Assembly (NCBI GenBank): GCA_009773515.1
Contig: WSXX01000040.1
Span: 8,423 to 51,115, forward strand
Direction of reading: 5' to 3'
Origin: Bacteroidota bacterium
GTDB taxonomy: Bacteria; Bacteroidota; Bacteroidia; Bacteroidales; Lentimicrobiaceae
DNA: 42,693 bases
The notes under the pieces are model-generated. The model was given only the letters and a program-made list of their open reading frames with translations. It had not been told where the DNA came from and ran no database searches. A program made the translations under genes and the position numbers. Positions 33,507-41,468 of the stretch are shown piece after piece (the stretch's first letter is position 1; every line of letters begins with the position of its first letter).

Positions 33507-34449
33507 TTACTCTGACATGTTTGTATTTCCAGGCCTGGATACGATATAAAGTGGGGAGGTAAATTGAGTCGATAGTCGATGGTCGATAGTTGATAGTTGA
33601 TAGTCTATAGTCTATAGTCGATAGTCGATAGTCTCGGGAGCTCGAAGAGATAACAAGAGAGGTCGGAAGTCAGAGGTCAGAAGTCAGAGGTCAGAAGTCA
33701 CTTGTCTCGGGAGCGCGTAGCGATAACGAGAGAGGTCAGAGGTCAGAAGTCAATAGTCAATAGTCAATAGTCAATAGTCGATAGTCTTTAGTCTTTTGGC
33801 ATTAGAAATTAGAAATTAGTCTTTAGAAATTGGAATTCTTGAATCTTTGAATCCTTGAATCCTTGAATCCTTGAATCCTTGAATCTTTGAATCCTTGAAT
33901 CTTTGAATCCTTGAATCTTTGAATCTTTGAATCTTTGAATCCTTGAATCTTTGAATCCGGCTCAAATTTGTCACCCTGAGCGGAGTCGAAGGGTTGAATC
34001 TTTGAATCTTTCTTCACCTCATCCGCCCTTCGGGCACCTTCTCCTCAAGGAGAAGGGCCACTCCATCAAAGTCTTTGAATCCTTGAATCCGGCTCAAATT
34101 TGTCACCCTGAGCGGAGTCGAAGGGTTGAATCCTTGAATCTTTCTTCACCTCATCCGCCCTTCGGGCACCTTCTCCTCAAGGAGAAGGGCCACTCCCTCA
34201 AAGTCTTTGAATCCTTGAATCCGGCTCAGGCTCAAATTTGTCACCCTGAGCGGAGTCGAAGGGTTGAATCCTTGAATCTTTGAATCGTGCTTCACCTCAT
34301 CCGCCCTTCGGGCACCTTCTCCTCAAGGAGAAGGGCCACTCCATCAAAGTCATTGAATCTTGAATCTTTAAATCCTTGAATCCTTGAATCTTTGAATCTT
34401 TGAATCTTTGAATTCCATAGCGCATGTGCTAAGAAAATAAACTATTGCG
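33507..34449. repeat. Large repeat block with three ~132-bp mosaic copies
   Basis: 33507-33565 holds nothing recognisable. Then GATAGTC, AGAGGTC and TAGAAAT heptamers with two hairpin elements, and from about 33838 TTGAATCY octamers. Three mosaic units follow, each containing CCCTGAGCGGAGTCGAAGGG (from about 33974, 34106, 34244) and a double-hairpin element with GCCCTTCGGGC and CCTTCTCCT/AGGAGAAGG arms (about 34014, 34147, 34292). Octamers return up to about 34411. Plus- and minus-strand open frames here are translations of repeats. Confidence 0.9.
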
Positions 34450-34467
34450 TATATTTGTATTGTACAA
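34450..34467 (+). promoter_or_regulatory. -7 box with small inverted repeat before the ATPase at 34480
   Basis: TATATTTG (34450-34457) fits TAnnTTTG. The inverted repeat TTGTA (34455-34459) / TACAA (34463-34467) overlaps it and could be an operator. The ATG is 13 bases further on. Confidence 0.55.
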
Positions 34468-34479
34468 ACAAAACATCCA

Positions 34480-35685
34480 ATGCAGGAAGATCTCATAATC
34501 CGTAGCAAATATCATCAAAGTTTGCTGCCATACATTGGCAAACAACTGATCAAGGTATTAACAGGGCAGCGCCGTGTTGGCAAAAGTTATATCATGAAAC
34601 AGACTATGATGCATATCAGCAAGGCTGATCCTGCTGCAAATATTATCTATATAAATAAAGAAGATCTGGCATTCGCCGGAATAAAAACGGCAACCGACCT
34701 GGATGAATATGTACGGAATAATACAAAAGAGGGTGTAGTCAATTGTGTTTTTGTCGACGAAATACAAGAGATTGACCAGTTTGAAAAAGCAATGAGGAGT
34801 TTGTTGCTCAATCCGGTTTATGATTTGTATTGTACGGGTAGCAATGCAAATATGTTGTCGGGGGAATTATCAACCTTTCTGAGCGGCCGTTACATCGAAA
34901 TTCCGGTTTATAGCTTGTCTTACCCTGAATTTCTGATATTTCATCACCTGGAAAATACGGTGGCCTCACTTATGTTATATCTCAGGTATGGCGGATTACC
35001 GTATCTGAAACATCTTGAACTGAAAGAAGAAATTGTATTTGGTTATCTCAGAGGGGTTTATAGTACCGTTATTTACCGCGATGTAATGATGCGGAATGAG
35101 ATCCGGAATGCCGCTTTTCTGGAGAACCTGGTATTGTTTCTGGCAGACAATACAGGCCAGCTCTTCTCTGCCAAAAAGATAAGCGACTATTTAAAATCGC
35201 AGAAAACAAACATAGCCACCTCTCAGATAATCAGTTATCTGAAGCATTTGTCTGATGCCTTTTTGATTCATAAAGTCGGGCGATATGATATTGTCGGTAA
35301 AAGGATATTTGAAATTGGGGAAAAGATCTATTTTGAGGATATCGGACTCAGAAATGCGATTATTGACTTTAAACAGGCCGATATTGGCAAACTGATGGAG
35401 AATGCAGTGTACAATCATCTGCTGTTCAACGGTTATGAAGTGAAAGTTGGCCAGCTGGGGAAGCTTGAAATTGATTTTGTAGCCAGGCGTAAAGGTGAGA
35501 TACGGTATATACAGGTTTGCTATCTGTTACATGACGGAGCCACCATCGAACGTGAATTCGGGAATCTGGAAATGATCAATGACAATTATCCAAAGATGGT
35601 TATATCATTTGATGAATTTGCCGGCAATACACGTAAAGGAATTCTGCATTACAATTTGCGCGATTTCCTTACAATGGAGCTTTAA
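34480..35685 (+). CDS. AAA_14/DUF4143 ATPase with degenerate nuclease motif
   Basis: 401 aa. Walker A TGQRRVGKS (28-36), Walker B CVFVDEIQEI, TGSNANMLSGELSTFLSGRY (the conserved SGR segment of this subgroup), YLRYGGLPYL, and the C-terminal LEIDFVARR...IQVCYLL, where the ExK of nuclease-like relatives has become QVCY. It is closely related to the protein at 38701 (same layout, for example YLSGRYVQIEVHALSYPEFL against FLSGRYIEIPVYSLSYPEFL). No partner gene; repeats flank both sides. Function unknown. Confidence 0.88.
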   Translation: MQEDLIIRSKYHQSLLPYIGKQLIKVLTGQRRVGKSYIMKQTMMHISKADPAANIIYINKEDLAFAGIKTATDLDEYVRNNTKEGVVNCVFVDEIQEIDQFEKAMRSLLLNPVYDLYCTGSNANMLSGELSTFLSGRYIEIPVYSLSYPEFLIFHHLENTVASLMLYLRYGGLPYLKHLELKEEIVFGYLRGVYSTVIYRDVMMRNEIRNAAFLENLVLFLADNTGQLFSAKKISDYLKSQKTNIATSQIISYLKHLSDAFLIHKVGRYDIVGKRIFEIGEKIYFEDIGLRNAIIDFKQADIGKLMENAVYNHLLFNGYEVKVGQLGKLEIDFVARRKGEIRYIQVCYLLHDGATIEREFGNLEMINDNYPKMVISFDEFAGNTRKGILHYNLRDFLTMEL

Positions 35686-36097
35686 AGTGAATTTGGTCAT
35701 AGGTCTCGGGAGCCTGCCTGACTGCGCCAGGCACGAAGGCCCAAATTTGTCACCCTGAGTCCCGCAAGTGCGGAAAAGGGTTGAATCCTTGAATCTTTGA
35801 ATCCTTGAATCCGGCTCAAATTTGTCACCCTGAGCGGAGTCGAAGGGTTGAATCCTTGAATCTTTGAATCTTTCTTCACCTCATCCGCCCTTCGGGCACC
35901 TTCTCCTCAAGGAGAAGGGCCACTCCATCAAAGTCATTGAATCTTGAATCTTTGAATCCTTGAACCGACCGAAGGGAGCTCAGCGAAGCTAATCCTTGAA
36001 TCCTTGAATCTTTGAATCCTTGAATCTTTGAATCCTTGAATCTTTGAATCCTTGAATCTTTGAATCTTTGAATCTTTGAATTATGGAATAGAAACAT
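35686..36097. repeat. Repeat block with stem-substituted elements
   Basis: A GTCTCGGGAGCCTGCC element with a nested stem (about 35702), a CCCTGAG...AAGGG element whose centre is replaced by CCGCAAGTGCGG (about 35755-35780), a normal CCCTGAGCGGAGTCGAAGGG (about 35829), one double-hairpin element (about 35877-35927), a GACCGAAGGGAGCTCAGCGA segment, then TTGAATCY octamers to 36081. No gene. Confidence 0.85.
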
Positions 36098-36105
36098 TAT
36101 TTTTG
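36075..36105 (+). promoter_or_regulatory. Promoter with repeat-derived -33 box
   Basis: TTTG (36075-36078) in the last CTTTGAAT unit lies 19 bases from TATTTTTG (36098-36105), the canonical Bacteroides spacing of TTTG and TAnnTTTG. The ATG at 36125 follows 19 bases later. Confidence 0.65.
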
Positions 36106-36124
36106 TAGTCTATAATTATTTAAT

Positions 36125-37480
36125 ATGAAATTCGTCAACAGATTAGAAGAGCAAAAGCGGCTTTCATCAGCACTGGATGGTAAAACCCCATCGTTTGTCG
36201 TGGTATATGGTCGCCGCCGTTTAGGTAAATCAACCTTACTAAAAAAGGTACTTTCTCATGCTGATGTCTATTACATGGCAGACCAGACTGAACGTTCGCA
36301 TCAGATTGAACTGCTGGCTAAAGAAATCGGACTCCGGATTGAGGGTTTCGAGCGGCTGATTTATCCCGATTGGAATGCCCTTTTCGAAGCGCTCAATTTT
36401 CGCACCCGGGAAAGATTTACACTCTGTATTGATGAATTTCCCTATCTGGTAAAAAGTTCGCCGGAACTACCGGCACTTCTCCAAAAACTGATTGATGCAA
36501 AATCGCTCAGTTACAACATTATTTTATGCGGATCGTCGCAGCAGTTGATGCAGGGCCTGGTACTTGATGCAACATCTCCGCTTTATGGCCGTGCCGACCA
36601 GATTCTGAAACTATCGCCTATTCCGATCAAATATTTCCAGGAAGTCCTGGATTGTTCGGCACAAGAAGCCATTGAAGAATACGCCGTTTGGGGTGGTGTG
36701 CCCCGATATTGGGAAATTCGTCAGCAAAGCGATTCTCTCAAAGAAGCCATCGAAAACAATATACTGAATGCGCAAGGACTGCTTTTCGATGAGCCTTACC
36801 GTTTATTCATTGACGATATGCGTGATATTGTGCAGGCATCAACCTTACTTTCATTTATAGGCAATGGCGTAAACCGAATTTCAGAAATTGCCACAAGGAC
36901 AAACAAACCAGCTACAAGTCTTTCTGGCCCGCTGGATAAATTAATTACACTGGGGTACATCCAACGCGAAATTCCGTTTGGAGATAGCGCCCGAAACAGC
37001 AAAAAAGGACTATACAAAATATCCGATCCTTATATGGATTTTTATTTCAGGTTTGTTGTGCCCAACCGCTCTTTGATAGAATTGGGCCGCACTGATACTG
37101 TAATGGAAGAGGTTGCTGGCCGGTTCAACGCATATGTATCATGGCATTGGGAGAATCTTTGCCGAAAGGCAATCAGCGGACAAATACTGATGGGTAAGCG
37201 CTATGGGTTGGCTTCACGTTGGTGGGGTAATGTATCCCGCGATGAACATATGGAAATCGATGTTATTGCCGAATCAACTGATGGTAAGTGTTTACTCATT
37301 GGTGAATGCAAGTGGTCGGAGAATGAAAATACCCGCCATCTGCTCCAACAATTAACTGAAAAAGCAAATAAATTACCTTTTGTGGCAAATAAAAAAATTG
37401 TACCGGTTTTGTTTTTGAAAAATAATAAAAAATCAGAAGAAAATATTCTGCAACCAACCCAGGTTATTGAAATGTTATAA
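36125..37480 (+). CDS. AAA ATPase with DUF234-type C-terminal domain
   Basis: 451 aa. N-terminal MKFVNRLEEQKRL and Walker A VYGRRRLGKST (27-37); Walker B FTLCIDEFPYL; WGGVPRYWEI; a winged-helix segment (NRISEIATRTNKPATSLSGP); YKISDPYMDFYFRFV; and a C-terminal DUF234 domain with MEIDVIAES...LLIGECKWS, an intact D...ExK. This type (archaeal ATPase plus DUF234) differs from the three DUF4143 neighbours, but the layout ATPase, winged helix, nuclease-like tail is analogous. Orphan gene with its own promoter. Function unknown. Confidence 0.88.
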   Translation: MKFVNRLEEQKRLSSALDGKTPSFVVVYGRRRLGKSTLLKKVLSHADVYYMADQTERSHQIELLAKEIGLRIEGFERLIYPDWNALFEALNFRTRERFTLCIDEFPYLVKSSPELPALLQKLIDAKSLSYNIILCGSSQQLMQGLVLDATSPLYGRADQILKLSPIPIKYFQEVLDCSAQEAIEEYAVWGGVPRYWEIRQQSDSLKEAIENNILNAQGLLFDEPYRLFIDDMRDIVQASTLLSFIGNGVNRISEIATRTNKPATSLSGPLDKLITLGYIQREIPFGDSARNSKKGLYKISDPYMDFYFRFVVPNRSLIELGRTDTVMEEVAGRFNAYVSWHWENLCRKAISGQILMGKRYGLASRWWGNVSRDEHMEIDVIAESTDGKCLLIGECKWSENENTRHLLQQLTEKANKLPFVANKKIVPVLFLKNNKKSEENILQPTQVIEML

Positions 37481-37713
37481 ATGGAAAAAGAACTCATTAG
37501 CTCTCAAGCTTCTTGAATCTTTGAATCTTTGAATCTTTGAATCTTTGAATCTTTGAATCCGGCTCAAATTTGTCACCCTGAGCGGAGTCGAAGGGTTGAA
37601 TCCTTGAATCCTTGAATCCTTGAATCCTTGAATCCTTGAATCTTTGAATCTTTGAATCTTTGAATTTTTGAATTTTTGAATTTTTGAATCTTGAATCCTT
37701 GAATCCTTGAATC
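37481..37713. repeat. TTGAATCY octamer array abutting a TTG start
   Basis: Octamers (also in a TTGAATTT variant) surround one CCCTGAGCGGAGTCGAAGGG element (about 37577). The array continues without any spacer into the coding sequence, whose start codon TTG 37714 is the first three bases of the last unit. Confidence 0.9.
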
Positions 37714-38325
37714 TTGAAACGCATCTTTGATATCATATCTTCTTGCTTAGCAATGTTATTGCTGTTACCATTATTGCTTTTGGTGGCCATACTTATAAAA
37801 CTAACCATGCCTGGTCCGGTATTGTTCCGGCAAACGCGCATTGGTTTTGGCGGCAAGCCTTTTGTGATCTTAAAATTCCGTTCCATGCGGGTCAATAAAT
37901 CCACGGTATCCATAACCCTGAGCAGCGACACCCGTGTAACACCATTGGGCAGGTTTATCAGGAAAACAAAAATTGACGAATTTCCCCAGCTCTGGAACAT
38001 CCTGAAAGGAGAAATGAGTGTGGTAGGTCCCAGGCCCGACGTACCAGGTTACTCCGACAAACTAACCGGCACAGATCAGCTGTTATGGACAGTACGCCCC
38101 GGCCTCACAGGATTAGATTCAATAACCTATCCCAACGAAGAATCAATACTCGATCAGCAGCCCGACCCGCAAAAGTATTACGACGAAGTGCTGTGGCCGG
38201 ATAAGGTAAGAATTAACCTGCACTACATCAAAACCCGCAGCTTTTGGATGGATTTGGGGATAATTGTTTTTACGCTGCTACGAAGAAAACCACTGGAATC
38301 GTGGGTGTCTGTTGATAGTCGATAG
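37714..38325 (+). CDS. Initiating phosphoglycosyltransferase (bacterial sugar transferase), second locus
   Basis: 203 aa. The re-entrant membrane helix KRIFDIISSCLAMLLLLPLL begins right at the start. FRQTRIGFGGKPFVILKFRS, the DE dyad D88/E89 in KIDEFPQLW, KGEMSVVGPRPDV and RPGLTGLDS follow. It transfers a sugar-phosphate to undecaprenyl phosphate. TTG 37714 must be the start: KRIFDII is a family-conserved N-terminus, and the next ATG (codon 14) would cut the helix. This TTG belongs to the octamer array. The last residues VDSR and the TAG stop come from a GATAGTC heptamer. A C-terminal duplicate is at 31532-31753. Confidence 0.9.
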   Translation: MKRIFDIISSCLAMLLLLPLLLLVAILIKLTMPGPVLFRQTRIGFGGKPFVILKFRSMRVNKSTVSITLSSDTRVTPLGRFIRKTKIDEFPQLWNILKGEMSVVGPRPDVPGYSDKLTGTDQLLWTVRPGLTGLDSITYPNEESILDQQPDPQKYYDEVLWPDKVRINLHYIKTRSFWMDLGIIVFTLLRRKPLESWVSVDSR

Positions 38326-38642
38326 AGGTCAGAAGTCAGATGTCACTTGTCTCGGGAGCGCGTAGCGATAACGAGAGAGGTCAGAAGTCGCTTGACTCGG
38401 GAGCTCGAAGAGATAACGAGATAGTCGATAGTCAAGTGAATAAGTCTTTAGTCAATAGTCGATAGTCAATAGTCAAGTGAAGAAGTCGATAGTCGATAGT
38501 CAATAGTCGATAGTCTCGGGAGCACGAAGTGATAACGAGATAGTCGATAGTCTTTAGAAATTAGAAATTAGAAATTAGAAATTAGAAATTGCTTGTCTCG
38601 ATAGTCTTTAGAAATTAGAAATTAGAAATTAGAAAAAATTAG
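38326..38642. repeat. Heptamer and hairpin repeat block
   Basis: AGAAGTC, GATAGTC, AATAGTC and TAGAAAT heptamers with three hairpin elements of different stem types: CGC-GTA-GCG (about 38349), CTC-GAA-GAG (about 38396) and CAC-GAA-GTG (38514-38540). No gene. Confidence 0.9.
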
Positions 38643-38693
38643 TTTACTTATACGAAAAGAATATTGTATATTTGTATAATCTTTTACTTATAC
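38643..38693 (+). promoter_or_regulatory. -7 box between direct TTTACTTATAC repeats
   Basis: TATATTTG (38667-38674) fits TAnnTTTG. Identical 11-mers TTTACTTATAC lie at 38643-38653 and 38683-38693 (40 bases apart, about four helical turns), and GTATAA beside the box is the reverse complement of the TTATAC ends. This looks like a repressor site controlling the ATPase gene at 38701. Confidence 0.6.
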
Positions 38694-38700
38694 AAAAAAC

Positions 38701-39903
38701 ATGAAGAATACAGAATACATTCCCCGAAGCCTGTATTTCAACAAGATAGAGCCATTTATTGGTTCTGGCCTTATAAAAGTACTAACCGGACAGCGAAGGG
38801 TAGGTAAAAGTTATGTATTGTTACAGGTAATGGATGAAATACGTAAACGCGACAAAAGCGCCAACATCATTTACATCAACAAGGAGGATTATCGTTTTGA
38901 GTCAATCAGAACCCACAGCGATCTGATGGCTTATATTAACAATCATCGTGGTGGTTCGGGCACGCGATGCCTGTTTATAGATGAGGTTCAGGATATCAGT
39001 AATTTCGAACTGGCGCTGCGCAGCCTGCAAGCGGTTGACGATTGGGACATCTACATAACCGGCAGCAATGCAACGCTCTTATCGGGTGAATTGGCAACCT
39101 ACCTGAGTGGCAGGTATGTGCAAATTGAAGTTCATGCTTTATCGTATCCCGAATTTTTACAATTTCACCAGCTTACTGACAGCGCAGAATCATTCCTGAC
39201 ATACATCCGTTGGGGTGGAATGCCTCATTTGATCAACCTTCGCAGAAACGATGCAGTGGTATATGAATATCTGCGCAACATACACAATTCAATTATTCTT
39301 CGTGACATCATTGCACGCTTCAATATCAGAAATGTCCAATTTCTGCAGGATCTGATCAATTATCTGGCCGACATCACCGGAAGTGTGTTATCAGCCAAAC
39401 GAATCAGTGACTATTTGAAATCGCAGCAAATCAATCTGACGCCGAAGCTGGTATTGGAATATCTGGTTTACCTTGAATCGGTTTATCTCATCAATAGAGT
39501 AAAACGTATGGATGTAGAGGGGAAAAAAATATTTGAGATTGGCGATAAGTTCTTTTTTGAGGATCTTGGTATGCGCCATGCCATTATTCCATTCCAGCAG
39601 AAAGACATTGGCAAAGTACTCGAAAATCTGGTGCATCACCATTTGGTTGTAAATGGCAATCAGGTTTATGTAGGAAAGCATAGCGAGCGGGAAATTGATT
39701 TTATTGCCATAAAAGATGAGAATAAAACCTACGTACAGGTAGCATATCTGATTACCGACGACAAAACCCACGACAGGGAGTTTGGCAATTTGCTGGCAAT
39801 ACCCGACAACTGCACAAAAATAGTGGTAAGTATGGATGAAACCGCGACCGGCAATTTTAAAGGAATTGAACATGTCTCTATCCGCAACTTTTTGATGAGG
39901 TAA
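38701..39903 (+). CDS. AAA_14/DUF4143 ATPase with degenerate nuclease motif, paralogue
   Basis: 400 aa and a paralogue of the protein at 34480. Walker A TGQRRVGKS (29-37), Walker B CLFIDEVQDI, TGSNATLLSGELATYLSGRY, YIRWGGMPHL, AKRISDYLKSQQ, and C-terminal REIDFIAIK...VQVAYLI, again lacking the ExK lysine. The two differ enough throughout to be old duplicates rather than recent copies. The gene has its own putative operator-controlled promoter, and the repeat array starts at the stop codon. Function unknown. Confidence 0.88.
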   Translation: MKNTEYIPRSLYFNKIEPFIGSGLIKVLTGQRRVGKSYVLLQVMDEIRKRDKSANIIYINKEDYRFESIRTHSDLMAYINNHRGGSGTRCLFIDEVQDISNFELALRSLQAVDDWDIYITGSNATLLSGELATYLSGRYVQIEVHALSYPEFLQFHQLTDSAESFLTYIRWGGMPHLINLRRNDAVVYEYLRNIHNSIILRDIIARFNIRNVQFLQDLINYLADITGSVLSAKRISDYLKSQQINLTPKLVLEYLVYLESVYLINRVKRMDVEGKKIFEIGDKFFFEDLGMRHAIIPFQQKDIGKVLENLVHHHLVVNGNQVYVGKHSEREIDFIAIKDENKTYVQVAYLITDDKTHDREFGNLLAIPDNCTKIVVSMDETATGNFKGIEHVSIRNFLMR

Positions 39904-40339
39904 TAGTCGATAGTCGAAGTCAATAGTCAATAGTCGATAGAGGTCAGAAGTCAGAAGTCAGAGGTCAGAAGTCACTTGTCTCGGGAGCGCGAAGCGATAA
40001 CGAGATAGTCGATAGTCGATAGTCAATAGTCTATAGTCTATAGTCAAGTAAATAAGTCGATAGTCACTAGTCTTTCTGAATTAAGAAGCAATTCTGACAT
40101 CCGACATCCGACCTCTGACCTCAACCCCCCTACCTCCGACCTCTGACCTCTGACCTCCGACCTCTTAATCCTTGAATCCTTGAATCTTTGAATCCTTGAA
40201 TCTTTGAATCCTTGAATCCTTGAATCCTTGAATCCTTGAATCCTTGAATCCTTGAATCCTTGAATCCTTGAATCCTTGAATCTTTGAATCCTTGAATCCT
40301 TGAATCCTTGAATCTTTGAATCTTTGAATCCTTGAATCC
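39904..40339. repeat. Heptamers in both orientations and the longest TTGAATCY octamer array
   Basis: GATAGTC, AGAAGTC and one hairpin element (about 39979) come first. Then GACCTCT/GACCTCC units (about 40096-40164), the reverse complement of the AGAGGTC family, and from 40167 to 40339 some twenty TTGAATCY octamers run directly into a TTG start codon. Minus-strand open frames (GFKDSRIQ-type peptides) are translations of the array. Confidence 0.9.
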
Positions 40340-41458
40340 TTGAAAATCACCCCCTCCAACCCACACTTGTACGACTTCAACCGTTTGCTTTCTTCCATGC
40401 AAGCATCGGGAGACGCGGACAACCTCAGCCTGAATCCCTGTCTGCCGGGTATAACCGGCAAAGCCATGCACTGGCCGTATATCGCTTTGTTGTTTGAGAT
40501 AAATCACAAACCCATAGCCTGGTTTGCTGCACTGCGCACCGGTAAAGAGTGGTTCTCACTGCCACACTTTAACAACGGGGCGTATTGGTTTCATGAAAAG
40601 GAATTTAATACAGCAACGGGGAATGGACAAAAAGAGGGTTGCAACAAACGCAGTTTCTACAATCACTTTATCCTTAACGGAGAATGGTTCAAAACCATAC
40701 CCACCGAAGATCAACTGCTGATCATCAGCCTCGATGAAGAAGATATAAAAAAGGCAGAGCACTCAGCAGCATCAGCAACAACACTGAAAGTCCGGGACAA
40801 TGCAATATTGAGTGATCACCGCCTCAGTCACAAGGTTGACAGTCAGCTTGAGTTAAAAAATACCGAAGAACAACAGCTTTCAGCACTTCCATCAGCAGTC
40901 CGGCGTAAAATTAACAAAGCAACACGCAACGGCATCAGCACACAAACCGGAGGAGCGGAACTGCTCAGCACTTATTATGCGGTTTACCGGAAGAAAATAC
41001 ATGAACTGGGCTCGTTTGCCCTGCCTTTTGGCTTTTTTGAATTGTTGCTGAAAGAATATACCCATGGCGACATAAGGCTGATGATAGCTTATGACAAAGG
41101 CAAGCCCATTGGATGTGCGGTACTGATGACCTTCGGTCGCTACGCTGAAAACCCCTGGTTTGCCACACTTAAATCGCACAATCAACTGTATGTAAGCTAC
41201 CTCTTGCATTGGGAAATGATAAAATACGCGATAAATGCAGGCTGCAGTTTATACTCATTTGGCTACAGCACCATTCACAGTGGGGTACATCATTACAAGC
41301 AGCAGTGGGGTGCAACCGACAAACCAATACACCTGAACAGCAATCATCCGGTAAGTGATAAGCTGGAGAAAAAACAATATCTTCGCAGCATAATAAAACG
41401 CCTGCCCATGTCATTTACAAAGTGGCTGGATCAATACATAGCCCAACGCTATTATTAA
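40340..41458 (+). CDS. FemAB/GNAT-like acyltransferase family protein
   Basis: 372 aa. The N-terminal part shows FNRLLSSMQASGD and EINHKPIAWFAALRTGKEWF. The C-terminal part has SAVRRKINKATRNGI, YYAVYRKKIHELGSFALPFG, GDIRLMIAYDKGKPIGCAVL and YSFGYSTIHSGVHHYKQQWG, typical of the FemAB-like proteins found in exopolysaccharide loci. A transfer of an aminoacyl or acyl group to a glycan is likely. The TTG start (40340) is in the last octamer; the next ATG is codon 20, so the exact N-terminus is less certain than for 37714. It is eleven bases from the deacetylase gene. Confidence 0.75.
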   Translation: MKITPSNPHLYDFNRLLSSMQASGDADNLSLNPCLPGITGKAMHWPYIALLFEINHKPIAWFAALRTGKEWFSLPHFNNGAYWFHEKEFNTATGNGQKEGCNKRSFYNHFILNGEWFKTIPTEDQLLIISLDEEDIKKAEHSAASATTLKVRDNAILSDHRLSHKVDSQLELKNTEEQQLSALPSAVRRKINKATRNGISTQTGGAELLSTYYAVYRKKIHELGSFALPFGFFELLLKEYTHGDIRLMIAYDKGKPIGCAVLMTFGRYAENPWFATLKSHNQLYVSYLLHWEMIKYAINAGCSLYSFGYSTIHSGVHHYKQQWGATDKPIHLNSNHPVSDKLEKKQYLRSIIKRLPMSFTKWLDQYIAQRYY

Positions 41459-41468
41459 TAAACATTAC

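Noticed and set aside
33951-34283. Plus-strand 110-codon frame
   Set aside because: It consists entirely of mosaic repeat DNA and has the same peptide three times because of the 132-bp duplication.
39391-39930. 179-codon minus-strand frame opposite the ATPase gene
   Set aside because: Shadow frame; the + strand has a complete ATPase with Walker motifs.
40130-40507. Minus-strand frame encoding GFKDSRIQ/RFKDSKIQ repeats (also near 33823-34017, 35876-36097, 37497-38000)
   Set aside because: It is the stop-free reverse translation of TTGAATCY arrays; it has no domain, and parts overlap real genes on the other strand.
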